Positions 15,555 through 23,839 of a stretch of 57,501 nucleotides of DNA are shown here, piece after piece. The stretch comes from Emcibacteraceae bacterium. GTDB lineage: Bacteria > Pseudomonadota > Alphaproteobacteria > Sphingomonadales > Emcibacteraceae. The DNA is taken from assembly GCA_028281625.1 (NCBI GenBank), contig JANQJN010000006.1, forward strand, positions 1 through 57,501, given 5' to 3'. Numbering within the stretch: the first letter of the stretch is position 1; each line of letters begins with the position of its first letter. The position numbers and the translations under genes are program-made. A model generated the notes under the pieces. It did no database searches, was not told the origin of the DNA, and was given only the letters and a program-made list of their open reading frames with translations.

Positions 15555-18500
15555 TTAATCGCTCGCGAGGATCACTTTGCTTCGCTTATTAAAGTAAGCC
15601 TCATTAAAGGCGGCCACCGGTCCGGAAAGTATGGCCTCATATTCTGGCTTAAGCGCCAGCCAGCGATCATTGATATGACCGTAGCGGTCCCGCATACGCT
15701 GGTTCATCGGCGGCACGATATTATCGACGATGCGGTAAATATCCTGCATATCCGCAAACACCATATCCGGCCAGTTGAGCGTATCCTGGAAGTAAGTCCG
15801 GTCTACGGATACAACTTTCGCTTCCCAGGCATCCACCGCATCAATGATGGCTTGAGCGAGCTCTTTAAGCTCCTCATCATTTGCAGCATCGCCCTTTTGC
15901 GCTTGGGCCTGGTTCCTTGCATCACGGACCGTTTTAAGGCTGTCAGTAAGATCCCGAAGCGACGCATCAATCTGATCGGTAAGCTCATATTTTTCCATCA
16001 GTTGCGCGTTGGTGACTTCTACACGTGGATCATATTGAACTGTTAGCGGCTGTTCCATTACCTCACCATCGAATGTCAGACGCACGGTATAGTTCCCCGG
16101 ACGTTGCTTCGGGCCGCCTGTGATGTTATCACCACCACCGGATAGGACGTAAAGATCCTTGATTTCCGAGTAGTTTTCACCGCGGTAATCCCAGGTTGCT
16201 TTGTTAAGGCCTTTATTGGCCGGAAGCTTGTAGGCACTTTCTGAACCGCCACCATCACGATTGTTTGCATCAGCTTCGAGCGTACGGACAACTTCACCCG
16301 CGCTGTTGATGATTTCCATCTTCAGCGGTGTTTCGGATAAATCATATTCCTCACCGAGTGTATAATAAATAACCGCTTGCAGGGTCATATTACCCACACG
16401 GGCATCATATGCTGTGGCTGGCGCATAAAGATAGGCTTTATCCTCATCGCGGTCCTCTGCCCCCTGACGAAGTGGGCTAAGGTCATCCAGTATCCAGAAG
16501 GCACGGCCTTGTGTTGAAATCGCAAGGTCCACACCATTTACCTGAAGGTCGGTGATAGGAACGGTTGGTAGGTTCCGCTGGAATTTCTGCCAATTATCGC
16601 CGCCGTCCACGGAAATATACATTCCTGTCTCCGTGCCCGCGTATAGAAGGCCCGGGCGCACCGGATCTTCACGAACCACGCGTACGAACGATCCTTCCGG
16701 AATGCCGTCAGCGATCATTTCCCAACTGCGACCATTGTTGGTTGTTTTATAGATATACGGGTTATGATCATCATATTTATAGCGCGGTGTCGCGATATAA
16801 ACTGTGTTTGGATCATGGGGTGAGATTTCAATGGAATTGACCATTTTATCTTCATTGTCCCTTGGTGTCACTTCTTCCCATGTGGCACCACCATCTTCTG
16901 TTTTTGAAAGCATACCGTCATCAGAACCGGCCCAGATCACATTGGGATCATAAGGACTTTCGGTCACCGCCAGCAGCGCGTTGTAACTGTCGGTTACCTC
17001 CCGCGTGATGGTATCGGGGTGGGTTTGCTGATATTCAGTCTGGTTTTTGGTCAGGTCCGGGCTAACATCCGTCCAGGTCACACCGCGATCATTCGAGCGG
17101 TGAAGCACGTTACTGGCGTGATAAATCACACTCGGATCATGGGCGGAGACCAGCACTGGCGCATTCCATTTCCAGCGGTAACGCCGCTCGTTCGGGTTAA
17201 CCCCAAAACCAAGCTCACGGTATGGCTCAACATTTCTGCGAACGCCTGTGTCACTGTCAAATTCATTAAGCTGACCAAGGTAACATCCGCCATACATATA
17301 CCTTGGGTTATCCTTATCCATGGCAACATGGGCATTTTCGCAGCCTGCCACTGCGATATAGGCATCCTCACCCATATCACCGGAAACACCCTTACTGGCA
17401 ATACCGACCGATGAATTATCCTGCTGCCCGCTGAACATTCTGAACGGGAAGCTGTTATCGGTATTCACACGGTAAAACTGTGCCGTTGGCTGATTATGGA
17501 TTGAGGACCATGTTTCACCGCCATCAAACGTCACCGTACCGCCACCATCGTTGGCGTTGATCATATTGTTGCTGTCATCCGGATTGATCCAGTGACCATG
17601 ATGGTCACCATGTGGCGTCCGGATCCTATCAAAGGTCTTACCGCCGTCAGTGGAGCGATACATCGGCGCATTCAGGGTATAAAGCGTATCCGCATCATTG
17701 GGATCCGCATAAATATGCATATAATACCAGGAACGGGAAATCAGCTGGCGGTTGCTGGTAACATGGGTCCAGTTTTCACCACCGTCAACGGATTTATAAA
17801 GTCCGCTATCCTCACCGGTCCGCTCATCATCACCCGCTTCCACAAGCGCATAAAGCAGTCCATCCTGCGCACCGGACGGGGCAATACCCATTTTGCCAAG
17901 ATAATCCGGAAGGCCGTTATTGATCGGCTCCCATGTTTCCCCGGCATCAACGGATTTATAAAGCCCGCTACCCGGGCCACCACTGCGCATGCCCCATGGG
18001 TTACGGTTCTGATCCCACATGGACGCATAAATGATCCGCGGATTATTAGGGTCCATTTTCATATCCACACCACCGGATGTTTCATTGGTAAAGAGCTTTC
18101 TTTCCCATGTTTCACCAGCGTCGGTGGTTTTATAAATACCGCGCATTTCGGTTGGCTCCCAAGGGCTACCCTGCACGGATACCAAGATCGTGTTCGGATC
18201 CCCCGGCATCACGATCACTTCTGAAATCTGCCGCGCGTCCTTAAGGCCGATATGTTTCCAGCTCTTACCCGCATCGGTGGACATATATACCCCGTCACCA
18301 TAACTGGAAGCCACATGACGGTACGGGCTTTCACCCATGCCGACCACAACAACATTAGGGTCTGTTTTGGATACGGTCACGGATCCCACGGAAGCAGTAC
18401 CGAATGTACCATCGTCCACCGGCTCCCACGTGTGGCCTGCATTGGTGGTTTTAAACACACCACCGGTCGCACCCATATAATAAGTCTGATTGTCGCCAAC

Positions 18501-18677
18501 CACACCGGTCACTGTGGTCACGCGGCCACCACGAAATGGTCCCACTTCGCGGTATTCAATGCCTTTCAGATTATCTTCAATTACAATGCCATCAACAGCG
18601 TTCGCCGGCGTCGCCATAAGCGCTGCACCAAGTGCCCCGCTCAAACAATAAGTCAGCAATGCGGATTTAATCCCCAT
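15555..18677 (-). CDS. Exported VPS10/sortilin-like Asp-box (BNR) repeat protein
   Basis: 1040 residues from the ATG at 18677, chosen because a GGGAGAG ribosome site precedes it and it opens a signal peptide (YCLSGALGAALMATPANAVDG). Over about 730 residues it carries many Asp-box repeats such as STDAGKSW, TTDAGETW, SVDGGENW, STDGGKTF, SNDRGVTW, TEDGGATW and TTNNGRSW. These form beta-propeller blades, as in the sortilin/VPS10 and YCF48-like families. The last 250 residues form a beta-rich region (LTFDGEVMEQPLTVQYDPR) and an alpha-helical tail. Such proteins are periplasmic or surface proteins, often annotated as glycosyl hydrolases without catalytic evidence. I see no catalytic site. Confidence 0.8.
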   Translation of the reverse strand: MGIKSALLTYCLSGALGAALMATPANAVDGIVIEDNLKGIEYREVGPFRGGRVTTVTGVVGDNQTYYMGATGGVFKTTNAGHTWEPVDDGTFGTASVGSVTVSKTDPNVVVVGMGESPYRHVASSYGDGVYMSTDAGKSWKHIGLKDARQISEVIVMPGDPNTILVSVQGSPWEPTEMRGIYKTTDAGETWERKLFTNETSGGVDMKMDPNNPRIIYASMWDQNRNPWGMRSGGPGSGLYKSVDAGETWEPINNGLPDYLGKMGIAPSGAQDGLLYALVEAGDDERTGEDSGLYKSVDGGENWTHVTSNRQLISRSWYYMHIYADPNDADTLYTLNAPMYRSTDGGKTFDRIRTPHGDHHGHWINPDDSNNMINANDGGGTVTFDGGETWSSIHNQPTAQFYRVNTDNSFPFRMFSGQQDNSSVGIASKGVSGDMGEDAYIAVAGCENAHVAMDKDNPRYMYGGCYLGQLNEFDSDTGVRRNVEPYRELGFGVNPNERRYRWKWNAPVLVSAHDPSVIYHASNVLHRSNDRGVTWTDVSPDLTKNQTEYQQTHPDTITREVTDSYNALLAVTESPYDPNVIWAGSDDGMLSKTEDGGATWEEVTPRDNEDKMVNSIEISPHDPNTVYIATPRYKYDDHNPYIYKTTNNGRSWEMIADGIPEGSFVRVVREDPVRPGLLYAGTETGMYISVDGGDNWQKFQRNLPTVPITDLQVNGVDLAISTQGRAFWILDDLSPLRQGAEDRDEDKAYLYAPATAYDARVGNMTLQAVIYYTLGEEYDLSETPLKMEIINSAGEVVRTLEADANNRDGGGSESAYKLPANKGLNKATWDYRGENYSEIKDLYVLSGGGDNITGGPKQRPGNYTVRLTFDGEVMEQPLTVQYDPRVEVTNAQLMEKYELTDQIDASLRDLTDSLKTVRDARNQAQAQKGDAANDEELKELAQAIIDAVDAWEAKVVSVDRTYFQDTLNWPDMVFADMQDIYRIVDNIVPPMNQRMRDRYGHINDRWLALKPEYEAILSGPVAAFNEAYFNKRSKVILASD

Positions 18678-18723
18678 AATGTCTCTCCCGTTTTTATGTG
18701 ATACTGATTCTTTGCGAGTCAGC

Positions 18724-19959
18724 TTACAGGGTGACTTTTGGTCTGACAATGGTGTTTGCAATCAAAAGCCCCGCTGAGATAACCAAGGCGACGATGAACA
18801 TTTGCAGGAACTGGTCTAGACCGCGGGCGGTTTCTTCGGTGGCTGCGATGAGAAGCCCCTGAAAACCGACCGAACCGGAGACCATCACCGTGATCGCCGG
18901 GACAAGCACAATTGATGTAGGACGGTTAAACTTACGCGCCCAAATGTTCCCGTAAATATTGGCGGTAATCGCACCCATTAATGTACCCAAATATTGAATT
19001 TCAAAACTGTTCCCGAACAGCACCCCGAGATAGGACACAAGACAGCACAGCATCACCCATGGAAAGTCCCGCATCAACGACTGATATGCAATCCCTAGGC
19101 CAATAAAAAGCAGCGGTATAAACAGCCACACGCCCAAGGTTTCCGATGGCACAGCGGACACAGGTGTTGTTTGCAGGAGAATTTCCACCGTTGCCAGACC
19201 AAACCAGGCACCGAAAAACTGTTTGAGCAGGTAAATCACACCCGCGATCAGGTTCGCGCTTCCGGAAACCACATGATCACTAACAATTTCCACGATCCCG
19301 GCGCTGACGGTAAAGCCGGGGATGATCGAAATAATCGCAGCGAGCACCACAACGGAAACATTAATTTCCGGAAAGTAAATTTTAAGCACCGCCGTAATCA
19401 CCCCCACTGAAAAAGCGCTGGTAAAGGGCAGAAGTTCAAAAAAACGTCCTTCATATTTATGGGCAATATAGACATTGGCATAAACAAGCAGCGCCAGCGC
19501 TCCGGCGAAATATATATCCAGCAAATTCCCCGACATCAGCCCGGAAAAGCCAACACCAATGAAAAGAAAACTCACTGCCTTCGCCAGTGGCCCCCAGGGG
19601 TTCGGCAAGTCATCAATTTCAAGAAGCTGCTTATAAGCTTCATGAAGATCAATGTCGCCATCCACCACAGATTCAACCACTTCACCCACGCGGGCAAGTT
19701 TGGCCATATTAAAACTGCCTTTTTCGACCCGCTCAATATGGATAATCTGATCCATAGGATCATCTTTCCAAAAGGCATAGGTGATCTCAGCCCGGTTTGA
19801 CTGAAACACACCGTTGTAGCCCAGGGATTCAATCACCTGGGTCAGGTAACTTTCCAGCCGGGCCGCTGAGGGACCATAGCCATGGGCAATGATGCCGAGC
19901 TTTATGATGAAGCGTCTGGCAACACTGTATTTTACCGCATATTCGTCCTGTTCGGTCAT
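18724..19959 (-). CDS. ThrE-like threonine/serine exporter family protein
   Basis: 411 residues. The first 130 or so form a cytoplasmic alpha/beta domain typical of the ThrE/DUF1212 family (KLGIIAHGYGPSAARLESYL, then a strand-rich part). About ten hydrophobic segments follow, in two groups corresponding to the DUF1212 and DUF3815 halves (for example SVVVLAAIISIIPGFTVSAG and ITANIYGNIWARKFNRP). Family members export threonine or serine; the actual solute here is not shown. A GAGGTG ribosome site precedes the start. A perfect 7-bp palindrome lies just upstream. The gene is divergent from nadA. Confidence 0.8.
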   Translation of the reverse strand: MTEQDEYAVKYSVARRFIIKLGIIAHGYGPSAARLESYLTQVIESLGYNGVFQSNRAEITYAFWKDDPMDQIIHIERVEKGSFNMAKLARVGEVVESVVDGDIDLHEAYKQLLEIDDLPNPWGPLAKAVSFLFIGVGFSGLMSGNLLDIYFAGALALLVYANVYIAHKYEGRFFELLPFTSAFSVGVITAVLKIYFPEINVSVVVLAAIISIIPGFTVSAGIVEIVSDHVVSGSANLIAGVIYLLKQFFGAWFGLATVEILLQTTPVSAVPSETLGVWLFIPLLFIGLGIAYQSLMRDFPWVMLCCLVSYLGVLFGNSFEIQYLGTLMGAITANIYGNIWARKFNRPTSIVLVPAITVMVSGSVGFQGLLIAATEETARGLDQFLQMFIVALVISAGLLIANTIVRPKVTL

Positions 19960-19983
19960 GACCGCACCTCAAAAAAACAATTC

Positions 19984-20002
19984 AAATCACGTTATGTGAT
20001 TT
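19984..20002. promoter_or_regulatory. Palindrome AAATCAC-N5-GTGATTT
   Basis: Perfect 7-bp inverted repeats around GTTAT lie 25-43 bases upstream of the ThrE-like start, in the thrE/nadA divergent space. It looks like an operator. I cannot assign the protein; GntR- or AsnC-type sites are possible. Confidence 0.35.
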
Positions 20003-20144
20003 CCCTTAAAAAGCAAATGAATATTACTGCATGGCTGCACTGCAATTACTTAAGTACTAAATTTAAATGACAGGATTATTCTTGAAAGAGTGATTTCAAA
20101 GGCTTACATAAGAACTATTACAAAATGATGACAGAGTATTTGCC

Positions 20145-21146
20145 ATGTCTATACCTTTAAAGGCCGCGGAAACGCTACCGAAAACCGAGCTTTTAAGCGA
20201 GATCGACCGACTCCGCAAGGAGAAGAATGCGGTGATCCTTGCCCATTATTATCAGGATCCGGAAATTCAGGATCTGGCGGATTTTGTTGGTGACAGTCTT
20301 GACCTGTCACGAAAGGCAGCGGCAACAGACGCGGATGTTATTGTTTTTTGCGGTGTACGCTTCATGGCAGAAGTGGCGAAAATCCTAAGTCCGGAAAAAA
20401 CCGTGGTCCTTCCCGACATGGAAGCAGGTTGTTCACTGGAAGACAGCTGCCCACCAGAGGATTTTGGAAAATTCCGTGAAAAATATCCGGATCATATTTG
20501 CCTGACTTATATTAACTGCTCTGCGGCCGTGAAGGCGCAGTCGGATATCATAGTCACGTCATCCAACGCTGAATATATCCTTGAGCAGATCCCGGCAGAC
20601 CAGAAAGTAATGATGGCACCGGACAGGCATCTTGGCGCTTACCTCAGCAAGAAAACAGGTCGCGAAATGGTCTTCTGGCCCGGTAGCTGTATTGTTCACG
20701 AGCGCTTTTCGGAAAAAGAACTGATCAAGCTTAAAGCCCAACATCCGGAAGCACCGATCACAGCACACCCGGAATGTCCGGAACATATCCTGCGTCATGC
20801 GGATCACGTGGGGTCCACGTCATCAATCCTGAAATTCGTGCTGGAAAATCCGGCAGAAAAATTCCTGGTGGCAACAGAACCCGGCATTCTTCATCAGATG
20901 CAGAAATCAGCGCCCCACAAAACCTTCATCGGTGCACCGGGCGCGGATGGTAATTGCAACTGCAATCAGTGCCCTTATATGGCGCTGAATACCCTTGAAA
21001 AACTTTATAATTGCCTGAACACCCTTGGTCCGGAAATTAATGTGGATGAAGAGACGCGCGTGAAAGCATTGGCGCCACTGAATAAAATGCTGGAAATGTC
21101 ACCATTGCAGGCCCCAACACCGCCAAAATCTGGTAGAGCCTTTTAA
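20145..21146 (+). CDS. nadA: Quinolinate synthase NadA
   Basis: 333 residues. NadA condenses iminoaspartate with dihydroxyacetone phosphate to quinolinate in de novo NAD synthesis and carries an oxygen-sensitive 4Fe-4S cluster. Visible marks are ILAHYYQDPEIQDLADFVGDS near the N-terminus, FCGVRFMAE, the cysteine positions in TYINCSAAVK and WPGSCIVHE, and NCNCNQCPYM near the C-terminus. The length is normal. nadC follows after 2 bases, so they form an operon. No nadB (L-aspartate oxidase) lies beside them, so iminoaspartate must come from a gene elsewhere, either NadB or an aspartate dehydrogenase. The ribosome site is weak. Confidence 0.96.
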   Translation: MSIPLKAAETLPKTELLSEIDRLRKEKNAVILAHYYQDPEIQDLADFVGDSLDLSRKAAATDADVIVFCGVRFMAEVAKILSPEKTVVLPDMEAGCSLEDSCPPEDFGKFREKYPDHICLTYINCSAAVKAQSDIIVTSSNAEYILEQIPADQKVMMAPDRHLGAYLSKKTGREMVFWPGSCIVHERFSEKELIKLKAQHPEAPITAHPECPEHILRHADHVGSTSSILKFVLENPAEKFLVATEPGILHQMQKSAPHKTFIGAPGADGNCNCNQCPYMALNTLEKLYNCLNTLGPEINVDEETRVKALAPLNKMLEMSPLQAPTPPKSGRAF

Positions 21147-21148
21147 TC

Positions 21149-21994
21149 GTGCCGCTTTATAAAGAAGAACTTCGCCATTTTGTCTCCTCCGTCCTTGACG
21201 AGGATGTGGGCAAAGGCGATCTGACCACGCAGGCAACAATACCAGCCGATGCGACATTAAGCGCTGAAATGAACGCACGTGAGAATATGGTGGTCGCCGG
21301 GATTGATATCGCGTCACTCATCATCCATGCGGTCGATCCAGCGATTACGGTCGAAATTCTGGTACAGGACGGCGTGGAAGTGACCGCTGGTAACTCAATC
21401 ATGCGCCTTGAGGGCAACGCGCGAAACATCCTGACCGCCGAACGGTCAGCACTTAACGTTTTGCAGCATCTATCAGGCATCGCGACCCTCACACGAAGGT
21501 ACGTTAAGCAAATAAACCACACTGGCTGTAAACTCCTGGATACCCGCAAAACCATCCCGATGTATCGCAAGCTCGCCAAATATGCTTCACGCATGGGTGG
21601 AGCAGTTAATCACCGTATGCGCCTTGATGACGGTATCCTGATCAAAGACAATCATATCGCCAGTGTCGGGTCCGTTGCTGCAGCGGTTGAAGCCGCCAAA
21701 GCGCATGGCGCTGATCAAAGCACCATCGGCATCACCGTGGAATGCGATACACTCAATCAGGCCGACGAAGCTGTTGCTGCTGGCGCAACCCGTCTGCTGC
21801 TCGATAATATGTCGAACGACATGCTGCGCAACGCAGTTTCCAAATACAGCGGCAAAGTGGAACTCGAAGCCTCCGGCGGTGTCACGCTTGAGACCATCAA
21901 AGCGATCGCCGAAACCGGTGTTGATTTTATTTCAGTGGGCCGGATCACACAATCTGCACCAGCCATCGATATTGGGCTTGACTATAAAGTTTAA
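21149..21994 (+). CDS. nadC: Nicotinate-nucleotide pyrophosphorylase (carboxylating) NadC
   Basis: 281 residues with a GTG start two bases after the nadA stop. NadC converts quinolinate and PRPP to nicotinate mononucleotide, the next step after NadA. Motifs: DEDVGKGDLTTQ at the start, ERSALNVLQHLSGIAT, LLDTRKTIP with MYRKLAKYASRMGGAVNHR, IKDNHI, then VECDTL, LLLDNMS, ELEASGGV and ISVGRITQSAP. All expected active-site basic residues are present. Length and order are normal. An unusual structured stretch follows before the transporter gene at 22102. Confidence 0.96.
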   Translation: MPLYKEELRHFVSSVLDEDVGKGDLTTQATIPADATLSAEMNARENMVVAGIDIASLIIHAVDPAITVEILVQDGVEVTAGNSIMRLEGNARNILTAERSALNVLQHLSGIATLTRRYVKQINHTGCKLLDTRKTIPMYRKLAKYASRMGGAVNHRMRLDDGILIKDNHIASVGSVAAAVEAAKAHGADQSTIGITVECDTLNQADEAVAAGATRLLLDNMSNDMLRNAVSKYSGKVELEASGGVTLETIKAIAETGVDFISVGRITQSAPAIDIGLDYKV

Positions 21995-22012
21995 ACTGGC
22001 ATAGTCGCTCAC

Positions 22013-22079
22013 ATATTCAGTATCCAGTTTCCCCGAACTGGCCCGTCTTTTTTAGACCGGAAGGACTTATCCTGAATAT
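22013..22079 (+). promoter_or_regulatory. Nested inverted repeats: possible three-way-junction leader or terminator
   Basis: ATATTCAG (22013-22020) pairs with CTGAATAT (22072-22079). Inside it, CCAGTT/AACTGG (22024-22029, 22036-22041) forms a perfect hairpin, and GTCT/AGAC (22045-22048, 22054-22057) forms a second with a T-rich loop. The first hairpin followed by TTTTTT (22048-22053) could terminate nadAC. The outer stem then leads straight to the AGGAG ribosome site of the transporter gene, so an attenuator is possible. Confidence 0.45.
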
Positions 22080-22101
22080 TTAAAAAGTGAGGAGAATGAC
22101 C

Positions 22102-23004
22102 ATGACTCTCGCTCAATCAAATTTACTGATACTTTTAGTGGCCGCCGTCTGGGGTGGTAGTTTTGTCATCCAGAAAATGGCCATGGATCTTATGGATCCC
22201 TTTATTTATAACGCCTACCGTTTTGGGCTGGCGAGCCTGTGTTTGCTTCCAATCCGGTTCCTCCGGCGAGGCAATATTGCCATTATGGATAGCGACGATA
22301 AACGCCATATGATGGGAAGTACCTTGCTTACCGGAACCATTATGTTCGTTGCGGTTGCTTTTCAGCAATTTGGCATTAAAAACACAACCGTATCAAATGC
22401 CGGCTTTATCACCGGGCTATATATTGTGTTTGTGCCGATTATTGGCATGTTCCTTGGCCACCGCTACAAACACGGCATATGGATTGCGATTACGATTGCC
22501 TGCGCCGGGCTCTATTTCCTTTCGGGAATGGAAGGCTTAAGCATGAAGCAGGGTGATTTTTTCATCACCATCAGCGCCGTTTGCTGGGCATTTCATCTGA
22601 TCATTATTGATCGGATTTCCCATCGACATCACCCGATCGCTTTTGCCATTCGCCAGTTTTTTGTTTGCGCGGTCTTAAGCTTCATCGCCGGTATTATTGT
22701 TGGCGAACGGATCATGATCATCACCCTTCATGAATGGAGCTTCATCATCGCCAGCGGTGTCGTCGCCATTGCTATGGGCTACACGGCGCAGATTTACGGC
22801 CAAAAAGTCACACCGCCTACTCAGGCAGCACTGATCTTTAACACTGAAGCCGTATTTGCCGCCGCAGCCGGTTTTTATTTCCTTGGTGAAATATTAGGGC
22901 CCGAGGCTTTGCTAGGTTGTGCACTGATGCTGATCGGGACCGTGATGGCACAATTTTATCCGCCCCTTAATCACAAGAGCACGGAACCAAAAGCTGTTCC
23001 GTAG
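22102..23004 (+). CDS. EamA/DMT-family transporter
   Basis: 300 residues from the ATG at 22102, chosen because AGGAG lies 7 bases upstream; GTG and ATG codons further upstream are less well placed. About ten hydrophobic helices in two repeats, with AAVWGGSFVIQKMAM near the N-terminus and an inner AVCWAFHLIIID, fit the drug/metabolite transporter family with two EamA halves. The C-terminal half has VAIAMGYTAQIYGQK, then PPTQAALIFNTEAVFAA and FLGEILGPEALLGCALMLIGTVMAQ, a well-conserved EamA pattern. It probably moves small organic molecules across the inner membrane; which one is unknown. It follows nadAC behind a structured region. Confidence 0.85.
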   Translation: MTLAQSNLLILLVAAVWGGSFVIQKMAMDLMDPFIYNAYRFGLASLCLLPIRFLRRGNIAIMDSDDKRHMMGSTLLTGTIMFVAVAFQQFGIKNTTVSNAGFITGLYIVFVPIIGMFLGHRYKHGIWIAITIACAGLYFLSGMEGLSMKQGDFFITISAVCWAFHLIIIDRISHRHHPIAFAIRQFFVCAVLSFIAGIIVGERIMIITLHEWSFIIASGVVAIAMGYTAQIYGQKVTPPTQAALIFNTEAVFAAAAGFYFLGEILGPEALLGCALMLIGTVMAQFYPPLNHKSTEPKAVP

Positions 23005-23006
23005 AT

Positions 23007-23753
23007 TTATACGTGTTGACCGCCATTAATGTGAATTTCTGCACCGGTGACATAATCTGACATTTCGGTGCAGAGATAATAGATGGTCTTTGCCACTTCT
23101 TCGGGCTTACCAAGACGGCGCATGGGAATATCTTCAATCATATCTTCCGTTCCCGGTGACAGGATCGCTGTATCAATTTCACCAGGTGCGATGGCGTTTA
23201 CACGAATACCGTCCGGACCAAAATCCGCCGCCATTTCGCGTGTAAGCGCCGCCAGCGCTGCTTTTGAAGTGGCATATGCTGAACCGGCGAACGGATGGAC
23301 ACGACCGCCTGCAATCGAGGTCACGTTGACAACTGCCCCCTTTGCCAGCGCCAATTCGTCATGAAGACCGCGCGCCAACATGATCGGCGCAAAAAAGTTT
23401 ACTTCAAAAACCCGCTTCCAATCCTCTTCACCGGTATTTTGCGTGTTCATCCGGCTGCCATCTTCAAGCTTTGGTGAAATTCCCGCGTTGTTCACAAGCG
23501 CATTGAGCGGACCGCCACCTAGACGCTTCTTGATTTCCGCAATGCCTTCACGGCGTCCTTCCGGATCGCCCAAATCAATTTCAACATGATCTTCAGGGCC
23601 GGCTTCCCATGGGCATTGCTCTGAAATGGGGTGGCGCGAACAAGTGATTACCCGCCAGCCCGCGCTTGAAAAACGCTTGACGGTCGCGTGCCCTATTCCC
23701 CGGCTTGCGCCTGTGAGAACAATGGTTTTCCGTTCATTTGACTGATCTGGCAT
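23007..23753 (-). CDS. Short-chain dehydrogenase/reductase
   Basis: 248 residues of the classical SDR fold. The cofactor loop is TGASRGIG near residue 14, VNNAGISP lies mid-protein, and the catalytic YATSK has Tyr and Lys spaced by three. The end (MRRLGKPEEVAKTIYYLC, then YVTGAEIHINGGQHV) is typical of FabG-like SDRs. The basic residue after the first strand (SRHP) suggests NADP(H). The substrate is unknown. It has a GGAA ribosome site. It converges on the transporter gene with a 2-base gap. Confidence 0.88.
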   Translation of the reverse strand: MPDQSNERKTIVLTGASRGIGHATVKRFSSAGWRVITCSRHPISEQCPWEAGPEDHVEIDLGDPEGRREGIAEIKKRLGGGPLNALVNNAGISPKLEDGSRMNTQNTGEEDWKRVFEVNFFAPIMLARGLHDELALAKGAVVNVTSIAGGRVHPFAGSAYATSKAALAALTREMAADFGPDGIRVNAIAPGEIDTAILSPGTEDMIEDIPMRRLGKPEEVAKTIYYLCTEMSDYVTGAEIHINGGQHV

Positions 23754-23839
23754 CTTATATTCCGTTTTTAATAACGATTCTTAATACGCCATAAACAGTA
23801 ACACAGATCAGAAAAGAGTAAATATTTATTTTGGTGTTT

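Noticed and set aside
17592..18224. A 210-residue plus-strand frame opposite the Asp-box repeat gene
   Set aside because: It is antisense to strong repeats of the real gene, has low-complexity Ile/Thr/Arg content and no ribosome site.
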